From Aquimarina brevivitae (lineage in GTDB: Bacteria; Bacteroidota; Bacteroidia; Flavobacteriales; Flavobacteriaceae), in the NCBI RefSeq assembly GCF_004216895.1, contig NZ_SGXE01000001.1, positions 1,470,208 to 1,534,207 of the forward strand: DNA of 64,000 nt. The letters run 5' to 3'. Below the pieces are notes generated by a model. The model had not been told where the DNA came from, ran no database searches, and saw nothing but the letters and a program-made list of their open reading frames with translations. The position numbers were made by a program, and so were the translations under genes. Within the stretch, counting starts at the first letter, position 1, and each line of letters begins with the position of its first letter. This document shows positions 35,430 to 43,747 of the stretch, piece after piece.

Positions 35430-35475
35430 TTGCGAAGAAATTATCTTATCTCTATCTTCGCAGCGAATGTTCGCT
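35430..35475 (+). promoter_or_regulatory. Predicted pyc promoter with palindrome at the transcription start
   Basis: TTG (35430-35432), 20 bases, TATCTTCG (35453-35460, one change from TAnnTTTG), then the perfect inverted repeat AGCGAA-TG-TTCGCT (35462-35475) where transcription should begin. The palindrome is a candidate operator. The ATG is 42 bases further on. Confidence 0.45.
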
Positions 35476-35517
35476 AAAATTAATATAATACACTTTTAAA
35501 TAACATACTGTAACACC

Positions 35518-38500
35518 ATGCAAATTAAAAAGGTTTTAGTCGCCAATCGTGGGGAAATCGCCATTAGAATTTTTAGAGCCTGTACAGAAATAGGGCTGCA
35601 AACTGTAGGGATTTATACCTACGAAGACCGATACTCTTTGCACCGGTATAAAGCCGACGAAGCCTATCAGATTGGTAAAAATAATGAACCCTTAAAGCCG
35701 TATCTGGATATTGATGCGATCATCAAAGTAGCAAAACAAAATAATGTGGATGCCATACATCCTGGATATGGATTCTTGTCTGAAAATTCAAAATTTGCGC
35801 AAAGTTGTGAGGATAATGGAATCATTTTTATCGGACCTAAGGTTTCCGTGTTAAAGGCCTTAGGCGATAAGATTACCGCAAAGCAAGTAGCGATAGAGAA
35901 TGATATCCCAATTATTCAAAGTAATAAGGAGGAATTAACGGACATAAAAATCGCGGTTAAAGAAGCCAAGCGTATTGGTTACCCAGTGATGCTTAAAGCA
36001 GCTTCTGGTGGTGGAGGTCGTGGTATGCGCGTCATCCGTACCCAGGAGGAATTGGAAAAAGCCTTCCCAGAATCTCGTAGAGAAGCCTTAAATGCATTTG
36101 GTGATGATACGGTGTTTCTTGAAAAATTTGTAGAAAACCCTAAGCATATTGAAATCCAAATTGTGGCGGATCACCATGGTAATATGGTACACCTATTTGA
36201 GCGTGACTGTTCCGTACAACGTAGGTATCAAAAAGTAATTGAGTATGCGCCATCACACGGCGTTGATCAGAAGATATTAGATAGCTTATACCAATATGCA
36301 TTGACCATTTGTAAAGCGGTGGATTATAATAATATTGGTACGGTAGAATTTTTGGTGGATGATGATGGTAGTATTTATTTTATTGAAGTAAACCCTAGAG
36401 TACAGGTGGAGCATACCGTAACCGAAGTGGTAACCGGTATTGATCTGATCAAAGCACAGATCTTTATTGCCGGGGGGTATAAACTATCCGACAAACAAAT
36501 CAAAATAGAAAGTCAGGAGAGCCTGAAAACAACGGGTTTTGCCTTGCAGTGTAGAATTACCACAGAAGATCCTGAAAATGATTTTAAACCAGACTATGGA
36601 ACCATAACTACCTATCGTAGTGCTTCAGGATTTGGGATCCGATTGGATGCAGGTAGTGTTTATCAAGGGGTAACCATTTCTCCATTCTTTGATTCGATGT
36701 TGGTTAAAGTGTCAGCTAGTGGTAGAACCTTGGATGGTGCGTGCAGAAAAATGCGTAGAGCCTTGTCTGAATTTAGAATCCGTGGGGTAAAATCGAATAT
36801 GCCCTTTTTGGATAACATTCTGCAGCACGAAACCTTTAGAAAAGGAGCAGTTACCGTTAACTTTATCAGAGACACCAAGGAATTATTTAAAATAAAAGAA
36901 TCCAGAAACCGAGCTACGAAACTGGCCAACTTTTTAGGGGATATTATTGTTAATGGTAACCCTGATGTCAAACAATTTGACCCGAACAAAAAGTTTGTAG
37001 AGCCTCAGGTTCCTACCTTCGAAAATGATAACGGTTTCCCTAAAGGAACCAAAGATCTATTAACCGAACTAGGACCCGAAAAGTTTGCGCAGTGGTTAAA
37101 AAATGAAAAGAAAGTTCATTTTACGGATACTACCATGCGCGATGCCCATCAAAGTTTATTGGCTACGCGTATGCGTACTTATGATATGCTCAAAGTAGCC
37201 GAAGGTTTCGCTAAGAACCACCCAGAAGTATTTAGTATGGAAGTGTGGGGAGGAGCTACCTTTGATGTATGTCTGCGATTCTTAAAAGAAAACCCGTGGG
37301 AGCGTTTGCGCTTGTTGCGCGAAGCAATGCCTAATCTCTTGCTACAGATGCTAATCCGAGGATCTAATGGGGTGGGATATACGGCCTATCCAGATAATCT
37401 GGTGGAAAAATTTGTAGAACAATCCTGGGAGAACGGCGTAGATGTATTTCGAATTTTTGATTCGCTTAACTGGATGCAATCGATTGCACCTTGTATCGAG
37501 CACGTACGCAAGCGCACCAATGGACTAGCAGAAGGTTCGTTATGTTATACCGGAGATATTTTGGATCCAAAACTTACTAAATATACACTGGAGTATTATG
37601 TACAACTGGCTAAGGATATCGAAAATGCCGGTGCACACATTTTAGGGATTAAAGATATGGCTGGGTTACTTAAGCCATATGCAGCTTCGGAGTTGGTAAG
37701 TGCATTAAAAGCAGAAATTAATATTCCGATCCATTTACACACCCACGATACCTCTTCGGTACAATCTGCAACCTATCTCAAAGCGATTGAAGCAGGAGTA
37801 GACGTGGTGGATGTAGCCTTAGGCGGACTGTCTGGATTAACAGCACAGCCCAACTTTAATGCAATTGTGGAAATGTTGAAATTCCATGAGCGCGAAAACA
37901 AGATCGATATTAATAAATTAAATGAATACTCTCATTATTGGGAAGCCGTGCGCGAGTATTACTACGTCTTTGAATCTGGATTAAAATCCGGTACTGGCGA
38001 GGTATACCAGCACGAAATTCCAGGAGGACAATACTCCAACCTTAAACCACAGGCAGAGGGACTCGGGCTATCCGATCGCTTCCACGAAATCACTAAGATG
38101 TATGGGGAGGTGAACAAGCTTTTTGGAGACCTGGTTAAAGTAACGCCAAGTTCCAAAGTAGTAGGTGATATGGCGCAGTATTTAGTAAGTAATAACTTAA
38201 CTATCGAAGATGTAAAAGAGCGAGGAGAGTCAATATCTTTCCCTCAGTCGGTAGTGAGTTTGTTTAAAGGAGAGTTAGGTCAGCCAGAAGGTGGATTTCC
38301 TAAAGAATTACAAAAAGTAATTCTAAAGGACCAAGAAGCCTTTACCAACCGACCTAATGCGCATCTAGAACCTATTGATTTTGAAGAGGAGTTCAAAGAT
38401 TTCCAAAAAACTTTTAAAAAGGGAATGGGACGTGAGCTGGATATTACCGACTTCTTATCTTATAAACTCTATCCTAAAGTATTTACAGGTGCCTATAATC

Positions 38501-38970
38501 ACCACTTGAAGTATGGTAATGTGATGAACATTCCTACCAAGAATTTCTTCTACGGCATGACCCCGGGAGAAGAAATTATAGTAGAACTGGATAAAGGTAA
38601 GATCTTATTGATTGAGATGATTTCTATTGGAGAGCCTAATGAAGAAGGTATGGTCACCGTATTCTTTAAGGTCAATGGGCAAACCCGAAATGTAGAGATT
38701 CAGGATAATTCCATCAAAGTAGATAAGGTAGTACACGTTAAGGCCGATAAGAGCGATCCGAAACAGATTGCTGCGCCACTACAAGGATCCTTATCCTCGG
38801 TGTTGGTCAAAACAGGTCAGCAAGTAAAGAAAAATGAACCGTTGTTTATCATTGAAGCAATGAAGATGGAAACCACCATCACTGCCAATGAAGCGGCTAC
38901 GGTAAAAAAGATCGTTATTAAATCAGGCACTATGGTAGAAGCCGATGATTTGGTACTGACATTGAAATAA
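35518..38970 (+). CDS. pyc: Pyruvate carboxylase
   Basis: ATP- and biotin-dependent carboxylation of pyruvate to oxaloacetate, refilling the TCA cycle. 1150 residues in one chain. Biotin carboxylase domain 1-460: MLKAASGGGGRGMRV (ATP loop), FIEVNPRVQVEHTVTE. Carboxyltransferase domain about 530-800: FTDTTMRDAHQSLLATRMRTYD (metal Asp), GGATFDVCLRFLKENPWERL, GIKDMAGLLKP with the carbamylated-Lys region, LHLHTHDTS-like IHLHTHDTSS. The C-terminal carrier domain holds IIEAMKMETT with the biotin lysine Lys1116. BirA at 18728 would modify it. Its position right after a TRAP operon of 2-oxo acid type suggests use of imported pyruvate or lactate. A strong terminator follows. Confidence 0.98.
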   Translation: MQIKKVLVANRGEIAIRIFRACTEIGLQTVGIYTYEDRYSLHRYKADEAYQIGKNNEPLKPYLDIDAIIKVAKQNNVDAIHPGYGFLSENSKFAQSCEDNGIIFIGPKVSVLKALGDKITAKQVAIENDIPIIQSNKEELTDIKIAVKEAKRIGYPVMLKAASGGGGRGMRVIRTQEELEKAFPESRREALNAFGDDTVFLEKFVENPKHIEIQIVADHHGNMVHLFERDCSVQRRYQKVIEYAPSHGVDQKILDSLYQYALTICKAVDYNNIGTVEFLVDDDGSIYFIEVNPRVQVEHTVTEVVTGIDLIKAQIFIAGGYKLSDKQIKIESQESLKTTGFALQCRITTEDPENDFKPDYGTITTYRSASGFGIRLDAGSVYQGVTISPFFDSMLVKVSASGRTLDGACRKMRRALSEFRIRGVKSNMPFLDNILQHETFRKGAVTVNFIRDTKELFKIKESRNRATKLANFLGDIIVNGNPDVKQFDPNKKFVEPQVPTFENDNGFPKGTKDLLTELGPEKFAQWLKNEKKVHFTDTTMRDAHQSLLATRMRTYDMLKVAEGFAKNHPEVFSMEVWGGATFDVCLRFLKENPWERLRLLREAMPNLLLQMLIRGSNGVGYTAYPDNLVEKFVEQSWENGVDVFRIFDSLNWMQSIAPCIEHVRKRTNGLAEGSLCYTGDILDPKLTKYTLEYYVQLAKDIENAGAHILGIKDMAGLLKPYAASELVSALKAEINIPIHLHTHDTSSVQSATYLKAIEAGVDVVDVALGGLSGLTAQPNFNAIVEMLKFHERENKIDINKLNEYSHYWEAVREYYYVFESGLKSGTGEVYQHEIPGGQYSNLKPQAEGLGLSDRFHEITKMYGEVNKLFGDLVKVTPSSKVVGDMAQYLVSNNLTIEDVKERGESISFPQSVVSLFKGELGQPEGGFPKELQKVILKDQEAFTNRPNAHLEPIDFEEEFKDFQKTFKKGMGRELDITDFLSYKLYPKVFTGAYNHHLKYGNVMNIPTKNFFYGMTPGEEIIVELDKGKILLIEMISIGEPNEEGMVTVFFKVNGQTRNVEIQDNSIKVDKVVHVKADKSDPKQIAAPLQGSLSSVLVKTGQQVKKNEPLFIIEAMKMETTITANEAATVKKIVIKSGTMVEADDLVLTLK

Positions 38971-38990
38971 AGCATTCACTTTTATAACAT

Positions 38991-39036
38991 AATGGGAAAG
39001 TCACAGCGCTATACCGCTGAGCTTTCCCATTTTTTC
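38991..39036 (+). terminator. Strong terminator after pyc
   Basis: AATGGGAAAG (38991-39000) pairs with CTTTCCCATT (39022-39031), with an inner stem CAGCG/CGCTG, followed by TTTTTC. It ends pyc and separates it from the accessory region. Confidence 0.9.
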
Positions 39037-39083
39037 TTGCTTAGTGACGAACGCTTTTAGAGTTAACAATCGATCCAATAAGG

Positions 39084-39180
39084 TAGTAATCAAAAAACAA
39101 TTAGCTTTGTAGCTAAATAATACTATAATGGAAATAAACGAATTGGTGTTTTTATTTCTACGTTGTGAGTTATTAGAATA
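39084..39180 (+). repeat. Dispersed degenerate repeat, copy A
   Basis: About 95 bases clearly similar to 41914-42009: both contain ATCAAAAAACAA then CTAGCTTTGTAG or TTAGCTTTGTAG, AAATAATAC, and later TGTTTTTATTTCTAC or TGTGTTTATTTCTAC. The TAGCTTTG inside (39102-39109) fits the -7 consensus. Each copy lies directly upstream of a gene (39185 and 42023). It includes a 17-codon frame (39128-39181) starting MEINELVF. Confidence 0.65.
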
Positions 39181-39184
39181 AATA

Positions 39185-39538
39185 ATGGACAGTTTCAAAT
39201 TTGTATCAGATGATGCATTCTATATCTGGGGTAGATGTTTCAGTTTTCAAGGAAAAGTTCTTTCAGGTGAGGTTTCTAAAGATGAAGAAGTAATGATTCA
39301 AACCAAAGATGGATTATTGTACGCTAAGGTGGACCTAATAATTAAGTTATCGGATAGGAAGGTCATAGAAACATCCATTAAAGGAGAACGAATAGCTATA
39401 GGACTTCATAAATTTAGTAAAGAGGAGTTAAACAATATCGAGAAAAATTTTAATTCTGAGGTTGACAAAGAACCATTGACTACTGAATTTTTAGGTGTGG
39501 AATACCCTATTCATATACATATCTCAGACAAAACATAA
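39185..39538 (+). CDS. Hypothetical protein with an EF-Tu domain-2-like beta-barrel
   Basis: 117 residues. The middle (about 15-80) resembles the beta-barrel domain 2 of translation GTPases: FSFQGKVLSGEVSKDEEVMIQT, then strands around VDLIIKLSDRKVIET and GERIAIGLHKFSKEEL. There is no GTPase domain, so it is not a translation factor; stand-alone barrels like this are found in uncharacterised proteins. No signal peptide. It is nine bases upstream of the next gene in the same direction, so the two form an operon. A -7-like box lies in repeat copy A. Confidence 0.65.
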   Translation: MDSFKFVSDDAFYIWGRCFSFQGKVLSGEVSKDEEVMIQTKDGLLYAKVDLIIKLSDRKVIETSIKGERIAIGLHKFSKEELNNIEKNFNSEVDKEPLTTEFLGVEYPIHIHISDKT

Positions 39539-39546
39539 AACAAAAC

Positions 39547-40275
39547 ATGTTCGGGCTAAAGAAAAAACGAGACTATTCAGCAAAGGAAATTCTAACGCAA
39601 CTTGATAATTGTGCCGAAGAATTCACATTCCCTATGTTGGACAACGGATATATTTACCCGATTCACTCTAAGCTAAGTGCTTACCGTAATGAAAAAAGAT
39701 GGGCGTTGATAATTGAGATTATAGGATTTAATTATCGTGGTGGTGGACACAATGGCATTAACAACTGTTTGCACATTTTTGGAAACTGTATAAATACAAA
39801 TCCAGGAACAGATAACGCTAATTTTCTATTTATAACAGACAATAGCTCCGACATTCCAACTTTTGATGATGAGTATGAAGAAAGCTTAAATCCAAACGCA
39901 AAAACTATGACTTTACGTGGTAAAGAAATCTTAATTACTCATAGTCGAGAATTTTACTTGAACAAAGGGATTGAACTTGAGGAAAGCGACAAGATTCTGG
40001 TTTGGGAATTTTTAAGAGGGTTAGAACCTGAATTCAATAAAGACTTCGAAGCAACAGAAGAAGAAATTCGAGATAGAATACCAACGGATATCCCTAAGAT
40101 TCTTGAACTAACTGAATGGTTCCATCCTGATTGTGCTGATTCGGAACTACCCAGTAACAATGAAACTTTTCAGCAAATTGCAAAAGTCTTAGAAACTGGA
40201 CGAAAGGAATTTTATAAACCCAAAAATTCACCTAATAATCATTGGAAAAATTGGCCTGATGGGGGAGCGCTTTAA
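39547..40275 (+). CDS. Conserved hypothetical cytoplasmic protein
   Basis: 242 residues, acidic, no signal peptide or membrane span. Recognisable only as a conserved type seen in scattered Bacteroidota: FTFPMLDNGYIYPIHSKLSAY, ALIIEIIGFNYRGGGHNGINNCLHIFGNCI, and a C-terminal half with ILVWEFLRGLEPEF and TEWFHPDC. Function unknown. The patchy type of distribution and its accessory setting would fit an immunity-like or defence-related protein, but nothing in the sequence proves that. Nine bases after the domain-2-like gene. Confidence 0.7.
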   Translation: MFGLKKKRDYSAKEILTQLDNCAEEFTFPMLDNGYIYPIHSKLSAYRNEKRWALIIEIIGFNYRGGGHNGINNCLHIFGNCINTNPGTDNANFLFITDNSSDIPTFDDEYEESLNPNAKTMTLRGKEILITHSREFYLNKGIELEESDKILVWEFLRGLEPEFNKDFEATEEEIRDRIPTDIPKILELTEWFHPDCADSELPSNNETFQQIAKVLETGRKEFYKPKNSPNNHWKNWPDGGAL

Positions 40276-40354
40276 ATTAAAGCCATTGGGAAAATGTATA
40301 TGTCATATATCCTGGAATGTGAATTAAGAAGTTAAGAGCAATTTACAAGAAGCA

Positions 40355-40376
40355 CCAAATCGTTCATTTGGCTTTT
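40355..40376 (+). terminator. Probable terminator after the 39185-40275 pair
   Basis: CCAAAT (40355-40360), loop CGTTC, ATTTGG (40366-40371), then CTTTT. 80 bases after the stop at 40275. Confidence 0.5.
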
Positions 40377-40588
40377 AAGAATCAATAAATTAAAAACAAA
40401 ATATAATGTTCTGGCTGAGTATAAAATTGAAAGTTTATTAATTTCTACTACCCCCAATACACTGCGTCTCCTGACTTATCGAAATTGTTATTGAATGTAA
40501 CTCTCATAGCTGACGCCTAGTGCCAAGGATAGCTACGATTTATGATAGTAACCTTTTGAATATCCTATTTATTACTATTTTTAACTTA

Positions 40589-40639
40589 ATCATTCGCTAA
40601 CTCCTTAAAGCTATCAGAAGATAGTGAAAAGCGAATGAT
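40589..40639 (+). promoter_or_regulatory. Nested inverted repeat upstream of the 40724 gene
   Basis: Outer arms ATCATTCGCT (40589-40598) and AGCGAATGAT (40630-40639) are perfect; inside is a second stem CTATC-AGAA-GATAG (40611-40624). It spans the -33 area of the TACTTTTG box at 40645 and could be an operator or a folded element. Confidence 0.4.
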
Positions 40640-40644
40640 GGCAC

Positions 40645-40652
40645 TACTTTTG
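40645..40652 (+). promoter_or_regulatory. Predicted -7 box (TACTTTTG) for the 40724 gene
   Basis: Perfect TAnnTTTG match 71 bases before the ATG, directly after the nested inverted repeat. Confidence 0.45.
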
Positions 40653-40723
40653 TTTAGGTAAAATAAACCTAATCGGTCAAAAAATACGGTCAGGTTAATG
40701 AATAGTTTAATACAAACTAACAT

Positions 40724-41197
40724 ATGATGTACAGATATTTAATAATGCTCAAAATACTGGTGCTGATCGGTGTAACCGCTCAGGCTCAAGAGGTAAAGGT
40801 GGATAAACCCTTTCCGCGAGGCTTAGATAAAGGACTTGTATTTAACATGTTACTTGAAGGATTTTTAGACCGGTTTACTGATGCCGAATTTATTGAAGAA
40901 AATTCATTCCGAAAAGTGTATAAGATGATACCGTACCTAAAGGATATTAAAGAGGTATATCTTTATTTTGATAAGGACGGCGAAGAACCTTTATATGAAA
41001 TGATTTTTGTTTTTCACGAAACTGAAAAAGCAAAGGAAACAGCCCTCAAGTTATACGGTTCTCCAAACTACAACGATACGGAGTGGAGGATGAAGTACAA
41101 ATATTTAACACTCTGGAGCTGGATCTATAAAAATAAAATGGTGTTGGTTGGTAATTCTTATAACAGCAACCACGAATGGACAGATTCATTCAATTGA
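40724..41197 (+). CDS. Secreted protein of unknown function
   Basis: 157 residues with a signal peptide ending AQAQ (about residue 22), then a soluble mixed alpha/beta region (LVFNMLLEGFLDRFTDAEFI, EVYLYFDKDGEEPLYEMIFVF, KLYGSPNYNDTEWR) and a W/Y-rich C-terminus. No family recognised. Two ATGs in a row (40724 and 40727) can both start it. Single gene between two non-coding gaps. Confidence 0.7.
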   Translation: MMYRYLIMLKILVLIGVTAQAQEVKVDKPFPRGLDKGLVFNMLLEGFLDRFTDAEFIEENSFRKVYKMIPYLKDIKEVYLYFDKDGEEPLYEMIFVFHETEKAKETALKLYGSPNYNDTEWRMKYKYLTLWSWIYKNKMVLVGNSYNSNHEWTDSFN

Positions 41198-41235
41198 TCA
41201 AAATTAATATAGCAAGCAGAGTGCTACCTGCTGGT

Positions 41236-41252
41236 GCGAGCATCTTGCTCGT
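41236..41252. repeat. REP-like hairpin
   Basis: CGAGCA-TCT-TGCTCG (41237-41251), extended by a G-T pair, within GGTGCGAGCATCTTGCTCGT. It has higher GC than its surroundings and looks like a REP-type palindrome. It lies 39 bases after the stop at 41197 and is not followed by a T run. Confidence 0.45.
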
Positions 41253-41394
41253 ACGCCAATAGTTATCAATTATTTTTTTCTAGGGGTAGAAATATTCGGT
41301 TGATATTTACTAAATTTAATATCCAAAATTATGCTACAAAGCATTCAACGCATGGGTTGCGCCTAACTAGCACATTGAATTAACTAGCGAAAAA

Positions 41395-41823
41395 ATGCAA
41401 ATAACACCTTTTTTAACCTTCGTAGGGGATCAATGCGGAAAAGCTGGGGAGGCCATAGACTACTATACTTCTATCTTCCCGAATTCTGAAATTAAGCGCA
41501 TTAGTAAATATGCTGAAGGAGAAGCCGGTGGCACTCCTGATCTCATTAAATATGCACTAGTTAGCTTAAATGGAACCGATTATATGGTTTCAGAAAGTAA
41601 CTATACTCATGCCTGGTCTTTTACTCCTGCAGTTTCACTTTTAATTAGTGATGATTCTAAAGCATTGATCCAAAACCTTTTTGAAGAGCTTTCCTCAAAC
41701 GGGGGTCAAATTATGGTGCCTTTGGAGGACTATAAAGGAGAAGGAGATTATGGTTTTGGTAAAAAGTTTGGCTGGTGTGCGGACAAATATGGCATTTCGT
41801 GGCAATTTATTCTTGCTACATAA
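41395..41823 (+). CDS. VOC family protein (PhnB-like)
   Basis: 142 residues of the vicinal-oxygen-chelate fold in its PhnB-like form: ITPFLTFVGDQCGKAGEAIDYYTSIF at the N-terminus, MVSESNYTHAWSFTPAVSLLI, and the closing GFGKKFGWCADKYGISWQFIL typical of this group. These small dimeric proteins include resistance and isomerase enzymes, but the PhnB-like set is mostly uncharacterised. No signal peptide. Stands alone. Confidence 0.9.
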   Translation: MQITPFLTFVGDQCGKAGEAIDYYTSIFPNSEIKRISKYAEGEAGGTPDLIKYALVSLNGTDYMVSESNYTHAWSFTPAVSLLISDDSKALIQNLFEELSSNGGQIMVPLEDYKGEGDYGFGKKFGWCADKYGISWQFILAT

Positions 41824-41913
41824 ATCGAAGTGATATGGTACACGATGCTATGGAAGGTGTTAAAATAACTATCAACCGCATCAGCAACGCAGAGTATACA
41901 GAGACCTCCACCT

Positions 41914-42009
41914 ACGATTATCAAAAAACAACTAGCTTTGTAGAAAAATAATACAACGGGAATAGACATTTGGGTGTGTTTATTTCTACCTTAGTAGTAT
42001 TTGCTCAAT
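41914..42009 (+). repeat. Dispersed degenerate repeat, copy B
   Basis: About 95 bases matching copy A (39084-39180), ending 14 bases before the serine-hydrolase gene. Contains TAGCTTTG at 41933-41940, a possible -7 box. See copy A for shared blocks. Confidence 0.65.
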
Positions 42010-42022
42010 AATTAAAATTTGA

Positions 42023-43060
42023 ATGACTAAACCTAAATCCAAAAGGTTACTTCTATTAGTGTTGTTCTTAGGAACAGTACTCTCCTTATATTTTGTGCCG
42101 TGGCCGGTGGTGATTGCTCGGATAACGCCACTCCCAACTACAGTTCAGGAGCAAGTGAATACTGCAGCGGACTATGGATTTGAAGGCATTATTGTTTGTG
42201 TACAACAAAAAGGCAACCCATCAGAATTGTATGTATCTGGCTATAAAAACCGAGAACAGAAAACCCCAGCTGATCCCAATGCACTTTTTAAAATAGCAAG
42301 CGTCGGTAAACTGTATACAGCCTTAGCGGTAGCAAAATTGGTTGCTGATGACAAATTAGCCTTGGACAACACACTTGCGTCCTATTTGCCCGAACTAAAG
42401 GATAGAATAGCCTACGCTGATCAAATAACCCTACGCATGTTGGTGCAGCATAGAAGTGGAATTCCTAATTTTACTGATGGCTATAGGTATTGGGATGCAC
42501 CAAAGAAAACCACAGACAAACAATTGGCTTTGATTTTGGACAAAGCAGCCAATTTTAAACCCGATGAAGACTATGAATATTCCAATACCAATTATGTATT
42601 GCTTGACAGCATCATCCATCGAGTTCTTGGATATGATACCTTTGATTATATCCAAAAAGAGATTTTAGATCCACTACAATTAATGCATACGTATAGTTCA
42701 ATAAAAGAGGTGAATATTGATGCGGTTATGAGTGGGTATTATGTGGGTTATAAAAAGGATTTGAAGACCGAATATGTGGGTTCCATCCTAGCAACTGTAG
42801 AAGACTTGAGCAAATTTATCCGTGCTTTAAATGACGGCTCTGCCTTTAGAGACAATAAAGAACAACAAATCTATACCTCAATCTACAAGTATGAGCACAC
42901 CGGATTAGTACCTGGATACCAAACTATAGCCAAATATCATAAGGATTTAGATGCGGTAGTGGTTCAATTTACAAACACGGTAGACTTTGAGGGTTACAAT
43001 TGGGCGATGTCCGAAATAATGTATGATCGAATTGTTAAGCTATTGAAAAGCAATAATTGA
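42023..43060 (+). CDS. Serine hydrolase of the class C beta-lactamase/penicillin-binding family
   Basis: 345 residues. An N-terminal hydrophobic segment (about 9-27) is a signal anchor or signal peptide. Catalytic motifs: SxxK as FKIASVGKLYT with Ser93 and Lys96; YxN as YEYSNTNY with Tyr186 and Asn188; and HTG in YEHTGLVPGYQ in place of KTG. RMLVQHRSGIPNF is another family mark. Members include D-aminopeptidases, esterases and beta-lactamase-like proteins; beta-lactam resistance should not be assumed. Predicted periplasmic. Preceded by repeat copy B, which may supply its promoter. Confidence 0.9.
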   Translation: MTKPKSKRLLLLVLFLGTVLSLYFVPWPVVIARITPLPTTVQEQVNTAADYGFEGIIVCVQQKGNPSELYVSGYKNREQKTPADPNALFKIASVGKLYTALAVAKLVADDKLALDNTLASYLPELKDRIAYADQITLRMLVQHRSGIPNFTDGYRYWDAPKKTTDKQLALILDKAANFKPDEDYEYSNTNYVLLDSIIHRVLGYDTFDYIQKEILDPLQLMHTYSSIKEVNIDAVMSGYYVGYKKDLKTEYVGSILATVEDLSKFIRALNDGSAFRDNKEQQIYTSIYKYEHTGLVPGYQTIAKYHKDLDAVVVQFTNTVDFEGYNWAMSEIMYDRIVKLLKSNN

Positions 43061-43255
43061 TCACGGTAGTGTGTACTTATAATAGTAATCATCATTAAAT
43101 AACCTTCTCGCTAGTGTTTCTGACCGGGCTAAACCAATTACATCAAATAGGTAATAACTCAAGTCTGGCGTATGATGAACGAATAAGAAAAAGCTTTTAA
43201 CTATAGTTGAAAAAAATAGGGAACGTAACATCTTAAAACCTCATAAATAACATTG

Positions 43256-43747
43256 ATGAAAAACAAAGAAAAATATCTTCTAAGCACCCTAGCCCTAACA
43301 GTTTTAGGGTTTTTGACTTCTCGATGGTTTATGGATATATCTCTATGGCTAGTTGATCATCAACATGTGGATATTGTTGTAACCAAAATGCTTAGAATAT
43401 TTACATCAGACCTTGTGTTTGCAGTGATTCTCGGTATGCTACCGTTACTCTTCCTAGTTGTCGATACGTTATGCGGTTTAAAATCTTTATCGCAAAGACT
43501 AATTACAATAGGATTCATTCTAGGTTTTGGCATTATCACTTGGCTATTTCGAATCGTACAGCTAAATACTGGTTTTAGGCAAATTTCTAAATATAATCTA
43601 GGCAGAGATACTGTTCATGCTTTAGATGCCGGAAGTCTTCAATTTAAGATCTTTTTAGTGTTTGGTTTTTTATTGGGAGCAGTTGTAAGTATATTGGTAT
43701 TTCGAGAAAAAAATAAGAGAAGTGAAGATGATATTGGTATACTATAA
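43256..43747 (+). CDS. Four-helix membrane protein of unknown function
   Basis: 163 residues from ATG 43256 (a TTG one codon earlier is possible). Four hydrophobic segments at about 9-28, 45-68, 80-99 and 130-149, with short loops and a charged C-terminus (FREKNKRSEDD). No family or active-site motif recognised. Single gene. Confidence 0.65.
   Translation: MKNKEKYLLSTLALTVLGFLTSRWFMDISLWLVDHQHVDIVVTKMLRIFTSDLVFAVILGMLPLLFLVVDTLCGLKSLSQRLITIGFILGFGIITWLFRIVQLNTGFRQISKYNLGRDTVHALDAGSLQFKIFLVFGFLLGAVVSILVFREKNKRSEDDIGIL

Larger units (their letters stand above)
40276..40723. other. 448-base gap with a terminator-like hairpin and a nested hairpin
   Basis: No open frame of coding character. Holds a hairpin CCAAAT-CGTTC-ATTTGG followed by CTTTT (40355-40376), and a nested inverted repeat at 40589-40639 that ends six bases before a TACTTTTG box. 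Otherwise nothing recognised. Confidence 0.55.

Noticed and set aside
39001-39198. 65-codon minus-strand frame after pyc
   Set aside because: It covers the pyc terminator and repeat copy A; its likeness to a minus-strand frame at 41748-41969 comes from the shared repeat DNA, not from a protein.
41835-41951. 38-codon frame starting MVHDAMEGVKITIN before repeat copy B
   Set aside because: No homologue recognised, no good promoter or ribosome site, and its end lies in repeat DNA. Too weak to call a gene.
42023-43060. Calling the class C-like serine hydrolase a beta-lactamase
   Set aside because: It has SxxK and YxN but HTG in place of KTG, and the family is dominated by esterases and peptidases; resistance cannot be inferred.
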